This document shows positions 15,445 to 24,111 of a stretch of DNA of 41,424 nucleotides, in pieces. Numbering within the stretch: the first letter of the stretch is position 1; each line of letters opens with the position of its first letter. The notes beneath the pieces were generated by a model. That model was not told the origin of the DNA. It did not search any database and saw only the letters and a program-made list of their open reading frames with translations. Both the position numbers and the translations under genes were made by a program. The DNA is from Deltaproteobacteria bacterium (GTDB taxonomy: Bacteria > Desulfobacterota > Desulfovibrionia > Desulfovibrionales > Desulfomicrobiaceae): NCBI GenBank assembly GCA_009930495.1, contig RZYB01000005.1, forward strand, positions 1 through 41,424. Direction: 5' to 3'.

Positions 15445-16650
15445 TTACGCCACGGTATCCGCAATGGAGAATATGGGCAGATACATACTGACGACCAGTC
15501 CACCAACGACCACGCCCAGAAAAACGATCATGATCGGCTCGATGAGGGAGGTCAGGGCGTCCACGGCCACGTCCACCTCGTCGTCATAGAAATCGGCGAT
15601 CTTGGACAACATGGAATCCAGAGCGCCGGTGGTTTCTCCGATGGAAATCATGTGGATGACCATGGGCGGGAAAACCCCGGTTTCCTCCAAGGGATCGGCC
15701 AGACTTTGCCCCTCGGCGATGGACCTTTTGGCGTCCAAAACACCAAGCTCGACGGTTTTGTTACCGGATGTGCGCGAAACAATATCCAAGGCGTTCAGGA
15801 TGGGGACGCCGCTGGAAACCATGGTCGAAAGGGTTCGGCTGAACTTGGCCACGGCCGCCTTGCGCAGCAAGGGGCCAAACACGGGCAAAAAGAGCACCCA
15901 GCGGTCCACCAGGATCTTGCCCCGTTCCCATTTGTAGAAAAACTTAAAACCCACGAAAAAAGCTATGATCCCAGCAACAAGCAACAAAAAATTCTGGGTC
16001 ACGAAATTACTCAGGCCAATGACGAACTGGGTTGGGGCCGGCAGTGCCCCGCCGGATTCCCGGAACATCTGTTCGAAGGTCGGGATGACGAAGATCAGAA
16101 TGACCGCGATGACGCCCACGGCCACGGTCACGACCACGCCCGGATAGATCATGGCGCCCTTGATCTTGGCCTTGAGCTTGGCGGCCTTCTCGATGTACTC
16201 GGCCAACCGCAGCAAGACCGTGTCCAGGATACCACCAGTTTCGCCAGCGTTGACCATGTTGGTATACAGGGCATCGAAAATATCCGGATGCTTTTTCAGT
16301 CCATCGAAAAGCGAGCTGCCGCCCTCGATGTCGTTCCGGATGGAGTAAAGCTTGCGCCGCAATTTTTGGTTTTCCGTCTGCTCGCACATGATCTGCAATG
16401 CCTGCAAGATAGGAACGCCGGCATTGATCATGGTCGCGAATTGGCGGCTGAAAACAACCATGTCCCGCGACGAAACCCCTCCCTCCAAAAACGTTCCCTC
16501 CAGCAGATCCTTGGGCTTTGGCTTGACGCGGAGATCCGTGTAGCCCTTGCGGCGGAGAATGCTTTCGGCAAATTCCAACGTGGGGGCGTCCAGGTCGCCC
16601 TTGATCGTTCGGCCACTGCGGGCTTTGGCTTTGTACAAAAAAACAGACAT
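15445..16650 (-). CDS. pilC: Type IV pilus / type II secretion inner-membrane platform protein PilC
   Basis: This 401-residue protein is the GspF/PilC platform protein around which the assembly and retraction ATPases act. It has the N-terminal FLYKAKARSGRTIKGDLDA segment and two repeated GspF domains: SRQFATMINAGVPILQALQI ... NMVNAGETGGILDTVLLRLA in the first, and FSRTLSTMVSSGVPILNALD ... MISIGETTGALDSMLSKIAD in the second. Three hydrophobic helices are present. The ATG at 16650 has GGAGG upstream. The pilT genes lie 14 kb away, and pilin and pilB are not in the window, so the pilus genes are dispersed. It leads the unit pilC-metF-asd. Confidence 0.94.
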   Translation of the reverse strand: MSVFLYKAKARSGRTIKGDLDAPTLEFAESILRRKGYTDLRVKPKPKDLLEGTFLEGGVSSRDMVVFSRQFATMINAGVPILQALQIMCEQTENQKLRRKLYSIRNDIEGGSSLFDGLKKHPDIFDALYTNMVNAGETGGILDTVLLRLAEYIEKAAKLKAKIKGAMIYPGVVVTVAVGVIAVILIFVIPTFEQMFRESGGALPAPTQFVIGLSNFVTQNFLLLVAGIIAFFVGFKFFYKWERGKILVDRWVLFLPVFGPLLRKAAVAKFSRTLSTMVSSGVPILNALDIVSRTSGNKTVELGVLDAKRSIAEGQSLADPLEETGVFPPMVIHMISIGETTGALDSMLSKIADFYDDEVDVAVDALTSLIEPIMIVFLGVVVGGLVVSMYLPIFSIADTVA

Positions 16651-17030
16651 TGGGCTTCCTCCAAAAATAGAGATCACGGGTCGACCCGGGGCACGGCATG
16701 GTCTTATCCCAAAGCGTGGGCACCACCAAGTCCGCTTCGTCCAAGACGAACACACGAAAAAATCCCGACCAAAACCACCCAAACAGAGCCTCGCGCCTCG
16801 TCAGCCGCTGGCGATCCACCAAACCCAGGACATGACGTGGGCTCCGATCACGGAGCTCATAACTTTTGTTGCCCGTATTTTCCAGAGGGAAAACAGCCAA
16901 CCCGCGCTATTGGGCGCTAGGTCAAGGGCAGTTAGCCCCCCATCCTCGCCAAAATTTCGCGCCACCACATTATTTTCAAGGACACGGCGCCATGTCGCGG
17001 CAAGACACCAGCCAGTTTGCCACGCCCCGG
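16651..17030. other. Intergenic region upstream of pilC, no gene seen
   Basis: These 380 bases lie between the ABC-F gene end and pilC. The only open frame of note (minus, 16801-17037) overlaps the ABC-F stop and has no ribosome binding site or recognisable motif. The stretch should contain the pilC promoter. I see no tRNA, repeat or clear terminator. Confidence 0.45.
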
Positions 17031-18971
17031 TCAGCACCGCCCTTCCATGTCTTGGAGTTCCTTTTCCAGATAGGCCAGATCGGACATCAGCTCCTCGGCC
17101 CGGTTCTGAAGCTGGCTGAACCGCAGCCCCGCTTCACGCGACGCCGTGACGTCCTCATAGGTGGCCGGGTCGGCCAGGATCGCCTCCAGGGCGTCCTGTT
17201 CGAGCAAATTGGCTTCCAGCTCCGCCTCCAGCTTTTCGTACTTGGCGCGCAGGGGTTTGGCCTGGCGATGCATGCGATTGCGGGCCTCGGCCTCTTCCCG
17301 CTTCTTCTGTTTGAGGTCCTGGCGAACGCCCTTGGCCGTCTCGGGCTTCCTGGCCTCCCGTGCCGCCTCCTGGGCCTTTTTGTGGGCGTGATATTCATCG
17401 AATCCGTAGTGGTGCATCTCGATCCGGTCCGGATGCAGTTCCCAAATCTCGTCCACGACCTCGGACAGCAGATAGCGATCGTGCGCGATCACGAGCATGG
17501 TCCCGGTATATGCGCACAGGGCATCGACCAATGCCTCCCGGCTTTCCATGTCCAGGTGGTTGGTCGGCTCGTCCATGATCAAAAAATTGGCCCGACTCAA
17601 AAACAGGGAGCACAGCACCAACCTGTTTTTTTCGCCGCCACTTAAATCCTCGACCTTTTTTTCCCAGTAGGACTCGCCGAGCATGAACAACCCCAGCACG
17701 GACTTGAGCTGAAAATCCGAACTGGATGGCGAGGCCAGGCGCCTGATTTCGGACATGACCGTGAAGGCCGGCCGCAGGATGTCGGTCTGGTGTTGGCTGA
17801 AGTACCCGGTGGAGATGCTCGAACCCAAGGCGACCTTGCCCTGGGTCGGAGCCAGGCTGCCGGTGATGAGCTTGATGAGGGTTGATTTGCCCCGGCCATT
17901 GGGGCCGACCAAGCCAATCTTCTGACCACGGTAGATATGAAAATCAAGGCCTGAAAAAAGCGGGGCGTCGGCGAAGGAAAAGGACAGGTTCACGGCCGAG
18001 AGCACGGTCTGATTGCCGCGCTCGGGCTCGGGCCACGTGAAGGACAGGGTGCGGGAACGGCTTTCGGAAGTCAGGGTTTCCAGCTCGTTCTGCAGTTTGT
18101 CGATCTGCCCCAAGCGGCTCTGCGCCTGCCGCGCCTTGGTCGCTTTATAGCGAAACCGATCGACGAAAGCCTGCTTCTTGCCGATCTCGGTCCGCAGCTT
18201 CTCGGCCTGACGCCGCGCCTGCTCGCTCCGTTCGGCGTTCCACTGCACGAATTGGGAAAAATTTCCGTCGCGCAGGACGGGCTTTTCCCCACCCAAAAAC
18301 AAGATCTTGTTGGCGGCATGGTCCAGGAAATAGCGGTCATGGGCGACAAAGACGAGCACGCCAGTAAAGGCGCGAACATAGTCCTCGAGCCACTCCACGG
18401 CTTCCAAATCAAGATGGTTGGTGGGCTCGTCCAAAAACAAAATATCGGCGCCCGCGACCAGAACCCGGGCCAGCTTGGCCCGCTCCCGCCACCCGCCGCT
18501 CAATTCGCCCACGGGGCGCGGGAATGTGGATTCGGAAAAACCCAGGCCACCCAGAATAGCCTGGGCCCGGTGCTCGGGATTGTAGCCGTATTGATGCTCC
18601 AACTCCTCCTGTCGGCGGGCCAGACGAATCAGGGCACCGTCGTCTCCGGCATCCAAGGCCGCGCGCCATTCATGCCAGAATTCGGTCCAGGACGGCAAAA
18701 CCTCGAGGACGAAATCCTCCAACGTTTTTTCCAGATCGGCCCCGCCCAATTCCTGATGGACGAATCCAATCTGCGTGCCCTTGGGAATGGTCACCTTGCC
18801 ACTGTCCGGCGACACTTCCCCGGCCATGATTTTCAACAGGGTGGACTTGCCGCATCCATTGGGACCGACCAAGGCCAAACGGGTGCCGGCGTGCACTTCC
18901 ATGGACAGTCCGGAAAAAAGATCCACACCGGAATAGGATTTGGAAACAGCTTGAACTGTGATTTTACTCAT
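17031..18971 (-). CDS. ABC-F family ATPase (Uup/YheS-like)
   Basis: This 646-residue soluble protein has two ABC ATPase domains and no membrane segments, the ABC-F plan of ribosome-associated translation factors. Domain 1 has Walker A GPNGCGKST, LSGGWRERAKLARVL and FLDEPTNHLD. Domain 2 has GPNGRGKST, DLSGGEKNRLVLCS and IMDEPTNHLD. The charged linker between them (WNAERSEQARRQAEKLRTEI) is the P-site tRNA-interacting region. A C-terminal Arg/Glu-rich coiled coil of about 100 residues follows, as in Uup and YheS. The ATG at 18971 begins the recognisable protein (MSKITVQAVSKSYSG); it lacks a strong ribosome binding site and follows a stable hairpin. Whether it is Uup- or YheS-like is not settled. 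Confidence 0.92.
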   Translation of the reverse strand: MSKITVQAVSKSYSGVDLFSGLSMEVHAGTRLALVGPNGCGKSTLLKIMAGEVSPDSGKVTIPKGTQIGFVHQELGGADLEKTLEDFVLEVLPSWTEFWHEWRAALDAGDDGALIRLARRQEELEHQYGYNPEHRAQAILGGLGFSESTFPRPVGELSGGWRERAKLARVLVAGADILFLDEPTNHLDLEAVEWLEDYVRAFTGVLVFVAHDRYFLDHAANKILFLGGEKPVLRDGNFSQFVQWNAERSEQARRQAEKLRTEIGKKQAFVDRFRYKATKARQAQSRLGQIDKLQNELETLTSESRSRTLSFTWPEPERGNQTVLSAVNLSFSFADAPLFSGLDFHIYRGQKIGLVGPNGRGKSTLIKLITGSLAPTQGKVALGSSISTGYFSQHQTDILRPAFTVMSEIRRLASPSSSDFQLKSVLGLFMLGESYWEKKVEDLSGGEKNRLVLCSLFLSRANFLIMDEPTNHLDMESREALVDALCAYTGTMLVIAHDRYLLSEVVDEIWELHPDRIEMHHYGFDEYHAHKKAQEAAREARKPETAKGVRQDLKQKKREEAEARNRMHRQAKPLRAKYEKLEAELEANLLEQDALEAILADPATYEDVTASREAGLRFSQLQNRAEELMSDLAYLEKELQDMEGRC

Positions 18972-19010
18972 GCGTGATATGCGTGGGAAACGGCGCGGCG
19001 GGCACCCGGC

Positions 19011-19046
19011 CGCGCCCGTCGGGCACAAAATGCGCCGACGGGCGCG
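19011..19046. repeat. Strong hairpin 40 bases upstream of the ABC-F start
   Basis: CGCGCCCGTCGG (19011-19022) and CCGACGGGCGCG (19035-19046) are a perfect 12-bp inverted repeat with a 12-base loop (which can add a further GCA/TGC pairing). There is no T-tract after it on the minus strand, so it is not a standard terminator. It sits in the leader of the ABC-F gene. Confidence 0.6.
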
Positions 19047-19087
19047 AACACGGGGTGCTCGCGGCCATGGTCTATGAAAAACGAAAC

Positions 19088-19510
19088 TTACTCGGCTTCG
19101 AAAAAGATGGACATCTGGGTCATGAGCGAGGTGATGGACTTGGAGAACATGTCCTCGGAAAACTCCGAGGCCACGAACTTGGTCTGCAACATGAGGAATT
19201 CCTCCTGCTCCTCGCCCAGGGGCGGGGTGATGGTCAGGGAAGCGCCCAGCAAATCGCCGTTGATGATCAAAAGATCGACGAGGTCGTCCTTGCCAATGTC
19301 CTCGATGGCGCCCAAGGACAGGGAGATGGTCACCGTGGGCACGTCGAACGTACCCTGGTTGGATTCCAGGGACACAAAACCACTGGCATCGTCGTCCAAC
19401 TCGAATCCCCACAACGCACCGTCCTCGCTGGCCGGAGAAACAAGATCGATCTCCGAGGCGGCCTTGCGCAAAACTGTTTCGATTTCCTTTGAAAATTGTA
19501 TCAAATCCAT
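19088..19510 (-). CDS. Hypothetical small acidic protein, possibly CesT/YbjN-like
   Basis: This 140-residue acidic protein has no signal peptide or membrane segment. It is preceded by GGAGGTG about 6 bases before the ATG, so expression is likely. The pattern of a first helix (MDLIQFSKEIETVLRKAAS), several short strands, then LLIINGDLLGASLTITPPLG and a final helix (SEDMFSKSITSLMTQMSIFF) recalls the CesT/YbjN alpha-beta fold of secretion-chaperone-like proteins. That is a fold-level impression only, and no type III secretion genes are nearby. It lies 116 bases upstream of the ABC-F gene on the same strand. Confidence 0.75.
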   Translation of the reverse strand: MDLIQFSKEIETVLRKAASEIDLVSPASEDGALWGFELDDDASGFVSLESNQGTFDVPTVTISLSLGAIEDIGKDDLVDLLIINGDLLGASLTITPPLGEEQEEFLMLQTKFVASEFSEDMFSKSITSLMTQMSIFFEAE

Positions 19511-19555
19511 GGTTCACCTCCACGGGTGATGGTTGCTGTGTTCACGCCGACGCCC

Positions 19556-20554
19556 CTAGGCCGCCAGCAAAAAAGTTCGTCCCGGCACGTGGCCGCGCTG
19601 GACCAATTCCCGGGAAATACGCGCCCCGGCGCCTCGGCTGCCGACAAAGGACAGCACGAATTCCGTGTCCGGAAGATCCGCGCTCCAGGAGCAGACCGGC
19701 CGGCCATTGACGACATGCCCGATCTTGTCCGGATCGACATCCAGCCAGCGGGTGATGGCGATGCCGTGGTCCTCCAGCATCAGGGCTCGGCGACGGGTGA
19801 CGCGGCCGGCTCCGACCACGGCCACCCGATACACGCCGCGCCCCGTCAGCCAACGAGCCAGATACTCGGACTTGACACGGTAGAACGCATCCACGGCGTA
19901 GCGGGAATCCGTGCGGGACAGGCGGGTCGGGGGATCGTTCCAGATCAGCACCTCGCGCGCCACCTTGTCCATGCGCACGCCGGCGTCCAGCCAGCGCAGG
20001 ATCAATTCGTAATCCTCGGGAAACGGGCCGTCATAAAACGCCCCATGCCGGCTGACAAGCTCTTTGCGGAACATGATGCTGGGATTGGCGAAGGGCGATT
20101 CGACAAACCGGCCCAACCGGATGTCCTCTTCCGAAACCAGGGAATTGGTCCAGTCCACATAGGCTCCATAGCCCTTGCCGGCCAATGGGTCGCCGCCAAA
20201 ACGAACCAGCCCGCCGACCAATCCGATATACGAATGCCGGTCCAGATGGGATTTTTGCACGGCCAGGCGTTCCGGGAGGCAAATGTCGTCGCTGTCCATG
20301 CGGGCCACGTAGTCCCCCCGGCACGATTCCAGGCCAAAATTCATGGCCTGGACAACGCCGCCATGGGGTCGGGCAAAAACGCGCACTCGTGGGTCACGAA
20401 GGGCAAAGGCATGCAGGACCCGGAGACTTGCGTCCGTGGACCCATCGTCGACGGCCACGATTTCGAAATCCGTCCAGGTCTGGGCCAGAAGGCTGTCCAG
20501 GCAGGCCGGCAGGGAACCCGCGGCGTTGAAACAGGGCAGAACCACGGAAATCAT
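19556..20554 (-). CDS. Glycosyltransferase family 2 with C-terminal Rossmann-like domain
   Basis: This 332-residue protein starts with a GT-A glycosyltransferase 2 domain (residues 1-225): ISVVLPCFNAAGSLPACLDS, the nucleotide-binding VDDGSTD (35-41) and the metal-binding MDSDD (86-90), with FPEDYELILRW as the likely catalytic region. Residues 241-332 form a second, smaller domain beginning VYRVAVVGAGRVTRRRALML. This looks like a dinucleotide-binding Rossmann fold followed by conserved-looking FVGSRGAGARISREL. The fusion partner is unusual for GT2 enzymes. The ATG overlaps the stop of the upstream oxidoreductase gene by 4 bases. The sugar and acceptor are unknown. Confidence 0.87.
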   Translation of the reverse strand: MISVVLPCFNAAGSLPACLDSLLAQTWTDFEIVAVDDGSTDASLRVLHAFALRDPRVRVFARPHGGVVQAMNFGLESCRGDYVARMDSDDICLPERLAVQKSHLDRHSYIGLVGGLVRFGGDPLAGKGYGAYVDWTNSLVSEEDIRLGRFVESPFANPSIMFRKELVSRHGAFYDGPFPEDYELILRWLDAGVRMDKVAREVLIWNDPPTRLSRTDSRYAVDAFYRVKSEYLARWLTGRGVYRVAVVGAGRVTRRRALMLEDHGIAITRWLDVDPDKIGHVVNGRPVCSWSADLPDTEFVLSFVGSRGAGARISRELVQRGHVPGRTFLLAA

Positions 20555-22026
20555 GCGTCGTCCTCGTTTAGGCCGCAGACTGAGCCGTCGGCCCGTCCCT
20601 TGAGCTGAAAAATCAGGGCCAGCCCCTTGCGAACCCGCTCCGAGAAGAGCTTGCGGCCAACCAGGCTGCCCGCGACGCGTTTGCTGATCTCGCCCATGGT
20701 CGGATACGGAAACACGGCGCCGGCAAGGGCCGGCAATTTCATGTTACCCGCGAAAAAGGTGGCCCACACCCCAAGCAGCTCTCCGGCTCGCGGTCCGTAA
20801 ATCTGCACCCCCAAGGGCCGTTCCCGTTCATCCACCAACATCTTCAGCATCCCCCTCCCCTCGCCCTCGGCCAGGGCGCGGTCGTTGGCGGCGAAGTCCT
20901 CCGTCCAGACCGCATGGGCGATTCCCCGGGCCAGGGCCCGCTTCTCGTTCAGACCAATGGAGGCCAGCTCCGGCTCCGTGTAAACGCACCAGGGCATCCA
21001 GGTGTGATCGGCCTTGCGGGGCAGGCGAAAAACCGTATTGGCAATGACCACCCCGCCCTCATAGCCAGCGGCATGGGTAAATTGGTACTTCCCGGTCACG
21101 TCACCAGCCGCGAAAATATTCCCGTGAACCGTGCGCAATCGGGAATCGACGGCCAAACCTTGCGCGCTTTCCTCGATTCCCAGTCCACCCAGACCCAGGC
21201 CGGTGGTATTGGCCCGTCGCCCCCGCGCCACCAGCAGTCGTGCTCCTTGAAAAACGCAGGCTTGACCGTTTTGCTCGCCCCGCGCGACAACGAGACCGTG
21301 TTCCCGGGTCACTCCCGTGGCCCGAAATCCAAGCACGCAACGCACGCCCTCCTCTTCCAACCGACCCTGGATCAACGCGGCCATGTCCGGATCCTCGCGG
21401 CTCAGGAGCTGGGTTCCGCGCTGCAAAATCGTGACCGTGCCGCCGAGCCGGGCAAAGGCCTGGGCCATTTCCACGGCAATGGCGCCACCGCCCAGAATGA
21501 GCAGGGACGACGGCAGCTCGTCCAGGTCGAAAAGCTCCTTGTTGGTCAGAAAGGAGATGTCGGGCAGCCCCGGTACATCGGCCATGGCGGGCTCGGAACC
21601 CGTCGCCACCACCCAGAATCGGGCCGAAACCCGCTCCGATCCCAATTGCACCAGATGCTCGTCGACAAATTCCGGCTGTCCCTGGCGGACCATGGCCCCC
21701 AGACCACAAAAACGGGCCGGAGAATCATGGGGTTCGATGGCCGCGATGACCTCGCGGATGCGGGCCCGGACCCGCCGAAAATCCACGGGACCCGGAGTGA
21801 CGGCCGGCAATCCGAAGCGGTCCATGGTGCGAGCCTGATGATAGAGGCGGGCCGCGTGCAGCAGCGTCTTGCTGGGCACGCACCCGTGATGCAGACAGTC
21901 GCCGCCAAGCCGCCCCTCCTTTTCGATGAGCACGACCCTGGCCCCCAGCCGGGCAGCCCCGGCCACGACGGTCAGTCCCGCCGCCCCGCCACCAATGACG
22001 CCAATGTCATAATCAAAAGTGGCCAT
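20551..22026 (-). CDS. MerA/lipoamide-dehydrogenase-like flavin disulfide oxidoreductase
   Basis: This 491-residue protein is a class I pyridine nucleotide-disulfide oxidoreductase. It has FAD-binding IGGGAAGLTVVAGAARLG (11-28), the redox pair C44-x4-C49 in GGDCLHHGCVPSK, NAD(P)-binding LILGGGAIAVEMAQAFARLG, and the FAD motif GNIFAAGDVTG. In lipoamide dehydrogenase and glutathione reductase the C-terminal HPTxxE supplies the catalytic base; here it reads YPTMGE, with Tyr in place of His as in mercuric reductase. The MerA C-terminal Cys pair and N-terminal metal-binding domain are both missing. About 45 extra residues follow. The ATG has GGAGG upstream. It is unlikely to be the housekeeping lipoamide dehydrogenase; the substrate is unknown. 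Confidence 0.88.
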   Translation of the reverse strand: MATFDYDIGVIGGGAAGLTVVAGAARLGARVVLIEKEGRLGGDCLHHGCVPSKTLLHAARLYHQARTMDRFGLPAVTPGPVDFRRVRARIREVIAAIEPHDSPARFCGLGAMVRQGQPEFVDEHLVQLGSERVSARFWVVATGSEPAMADVPGLPDISFLTNKELFDLDELPSSLLILGGGAIAVEMAQAFARLGGTVTILQRGTQLLSREDPDMAALIQGRLEEEGVRCVLGFRATGVTREHGLVVARGEQNGQACVFQGARLLVARGRRANTTGLGLGGLGIEESAQGLAVDSRLRTVHGNIFAAGDVTGKYQFTHAAGYEGGVVIANTVFRLPRKADHTWMPWCVYTEPELASIGLNEKRALARGIAHAVWTEDFAANDRALAEGEGRGMLKMLVDERERPLGVQIYGPRAGELLGVWATFFAGNMKLPALAGAVFPYPTMGEISKRVAGSLVGRKLFSERVRKGLALIFQLKGRADGSVCGLNEDDA

Positions 22027-22169
22027 CTTTCCTCCACGGTCACCCGTTCACATTGGGTCCTGAATTTCATATTTCCCTGGGGCGGTAAATACGGTAGCGC
22101 CGGGGGCGGCCCACGTTCCCGAGCATGGCGCATGAGCCGGATTCCGACATGACCGCGACGGAGAACTTC

Positions 22170-23270
22170 ATGACCGCACCCAAGCCCCTGACCCAGATCC
22201 TCATGGACTGGTTCCAGGCCAACAACCGTCCCCTGCCCTGGCGCCGGACCTACGCCCCTTACCATGTCTGGATCTCGGAGGTCATGCTCCAGCAAACCCA
22301 GATGGAGCGTGGCGTGGCCTATTTCGAGCGCTGGATGGAACGCTTTCCGGATATCAGGACTCTCGCCGAGGCCAGCGAGGACAGTGTGCTCAAGGCCTGG
22401 GAAGGATTGGGTTATTACTCGCGGGCCCGCAACCTGCACCGCGCGGCGCGCCAGATACTGGCCGAGCACGGTGGTCGCGTCCCCGACGACATCCAGATCC
22501 TGCGCGGCCTGCCCGGTATTGGCCCCTACACCGCTGCGGCCATCGCCAGCATCGCGCACGGCCAGGACGTGCCCGTGGTCGATGCCAATGTGGAGCGGGT
22601 CATGAGCCGACTTTTCGATATCGCCGAACCCATCAAATCCCGGGCGGCCCAAAAACGTATCGCTCGGGAATGCTCCCGGCTCCTGCCTCGCGGCCAGGCC
22701 CGGATCTTCAATCAGGCCGTGATGGAATTTGGAAGTCTGGTCTGCACCCCGCGCGGGCCATCCTGCGACGCATGCCCGATCGCATCCTGGTGCCAGGCGG
22801 TCAGCCTGGGGCTACAGGAAGAACGTCCCGTGACGCCCAAGGCATCCACGCCCATCCACCTTTCCATGGCCACCGGCGTCTTGGTGCATGACGGGCATGT
22901 TTTCGTGCAACAGCGCAATGCCGACGATGTCTGGGGCAACCTGTGGGAATTTCCCGGAGGCGTGGTCGAGGAGGGAGAAAGCCCGGCCGCGACCGTCGTG
23001 CGCGAATACATGGAAGAAACACGGCTGCGGGTCGGTCGGCCCGAGCCCATCGATGCCTTCAAGCACAGCTACACCCGGTACCGCGTGACCATGCACGCCT
23101 TTTTCGTCGAACTGCAATCCGACCCAAAAACCGTGACCCTGCACGCCGCCCAGGAATACCGCTGGCTCGGGTGGTCGGAAGTAAAAAACCTCGCTTTTCC
23201 GGCCGGCCACCGCAAGCTCATCGAAAGCCTGGACGCCAACACCCATTTCCAAAAACGAGTCCGTCCATGA
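22170..23270 (+). CDS. mutY: Adenine DNA glycosylase MutY
   Basis: This 366-residue base-excision repair enzyme removes adenine mispaired with 8-oxoguanine. The HhH-GPD domain has catalytic E37 (WISEVMLQQTQ), the helix-hairpin-helix LPGIGPYTAAAIAS and catalytic D138 (VVDANVERV). The iron-sulfur cluster ligands are C192, C199, C202 and C208 in the C-x6-C-x2-C-x5-C pattern. The C-terminal NUDIX domain that recognises 8-oxoG is complete, with the box GGVVEEGESPAATVVREYME. I start it at the ATG at 22170, which has GGAG seven bases upstream; two earlier in-frame ATGs (22125 and 22149) lack good sites. The next gene overlaps it as ATGA. Confidence 0.95.
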   Translation: MTAPKPLTQILMDWFQANNRPLPWRRTYAPYHVWISEVMLQQTQMERGVAYFERWMERFPDIRTLAEASEDSVLKAWEGLGYYSRARNLHRAARQILAEHGGRVPDDIQILRGLPGIGPYTAAAIASIAHGQDVPVVDANVERVMSRLFDIAEPIKSRAAQKRIARECSRLLPRGQARIFNQAVMEFGSLVCTPRGPSCDACPIASWCQAVSLGLQEERPVTPKASTPIHLSMATGVLVHDGHVFVQQRNADDVWGNLWEFPGGVVEEGESPAATVVREYMEETRLRVGRPEPIDAFKHSYTRYRVTMHAFFVELQSDPKTVTLHAAQEYRWLGWSEVKNLAFPAGHRKLIESLDANTHFQKRVRP

Positions 23271-24106
23271 CCATCATCGTGCTCTTCGTCCTCGGAATTC
23301 CCGCCCTGGCAACTCTTTTGACGTACACCTTGTTTTGTTACGAAGAGGCCAACCGAACCGGCCAGGATCTCGGCTACTTCCTGAAATTGGGCAGCCTAGC
23401 GGCCATCCGGAGCGCCCTGAGCGAAGCCCTTGTCCTCGCCCTCCATCCCCTTGGACTCTGGCCAGGATTGTGGCGCGACGCCCAACCAGGGACCGCGCCC
23501 GTGGTCGTCATGGTTCACGGCCTCTTCCACAATCCAAGCGCTTGGATTCTGTTTCGCCGCTGGTTTCACGCACGGGGCTTCGCGACGGCATGCATCGGCT
23601 ACTCCAGCTGGGGGGCGGCCGACCTTGATCAAACCATCGCCAACGTCCGCCAACGCGTGGAACGCATCCGCCAGGAGCATCCAGGCCGCGAAATCCACTT
23701 GCTTGGCCACAGTCTGGGAGGCCTGCTTCTCCGCGCGGCCGTGGCCGAGCTGTCGTGCTGCCCGGAAATCAAAACCCTGACTACCCTGGGCGCGCCCTTT
23801 CAAGGCAGCAAGCTGGCCCCTTTTGCCATGCACTCACTGGGACGGTTTATTTGGCACGAGAGCCCGACAATCCGCCACTTGGCCGCCCTTCCCTTTCCCA
23901 AAAGCATTCAAGGGTTGGCTTTATGGTCCCGAGCCGACAACATGGTTCTGCCCACCTCGGCGCTCAGGTGCCCGATTCCCGGATGGAAAAATCAAAAAAC
24001 AGCGGACATCAGCCACATCGCCATGCTGCATTCCCGGGAGATCTTCGAGGAAACATTGCGGACCATACAGGCCGCGAGGCAAGAACCTCGCGGCAGCATG
24101 AATTGA
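23267..24106 (+). CDS. Membrane-anchored alpha/beta hydrolase (lipase/esterase-like)
   Basis: This 279-residue protein has an N-terminal hydrophobic helix (MTIIVLFVLGIPALATLLTY) that probably anchors it in the inner membrane, followed by an alpha/beta-hydrolase domain. The oxyanion-region motif is VVMVHGLFHNPSAW, and the nucleophile elbow is GHSLGG with S149. The likely acid lies in LWSRADNMVLP and the base in ISHIAML. The pattern resembles bacterial lipases and PGAP1-like esterases. Its start overlaps the mutY stop by 4 bases, so they are co-translated, though no functional link is obvious. It is convergent with bamD, with 5 bases between them. The substrate is unknown. Confidence 0.85.
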   Translation: MTIIVLFVLGIPALATLLTYTLFCYEEANRTGQDLGYFLKLGSLAAIRSALSEALVLALHPLGLWPGLWRDAQPGTAPVVVMVHGLFHNPSAWILFRRWFHARGFATACIGYSSWGAADLDQTIANVRQRVERIRQEHPGREIHLLGHSLGGLLLRAAVAELSCCPEIKTLTTLGAPFQGSKLAPFAMHSLGRFIWHESPTIRHLAALPFPKSIQGLALWSRADNMVLPTSALRCPIPGWKNQKTADISHIAMLHSREIFEETLRTIQAARQEPRGSMN

Positions 24107-24111
24107 AAAAT

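Noticed and set aside
15442-16920. Plus-strand open frame of about 492 codons
   Set aside because: It is antisense to pilC; the translation is His/Gln/Asp-rich and shadow-like.
16801-17037. Minus-strand open frame of 78 codons between ABC-F and pilC
   Set aside because: It overlaps the ABC-F stop, has no ribosome binding site and matches no family I know.
19496-20608. Long plus-strand open frame (about 370 codons) opposite the glycosyltransferase 2
   Set aside because: It is antisense to a clear GT2 gene and its translation has no family motifs; GC-rich coding DNA often leaves the opposite frame open.
20551-22026. Housekeeping dihydrolipoamide dehydrogenase (lpd) or mercuric reductase (merA)
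   Set aside because: The HPTxxE base is YPTMGE, no pyruvate or glycine dehydrogenase genes are nearby, and MerA's terminal Cys pair and mer genes are absent.
20914-22152. Plus-strand open frame of about 412 codons
   Set aside because: It is antisense to the flavin oxidoreductase, which has intact FAD, NAD and redox motifs.
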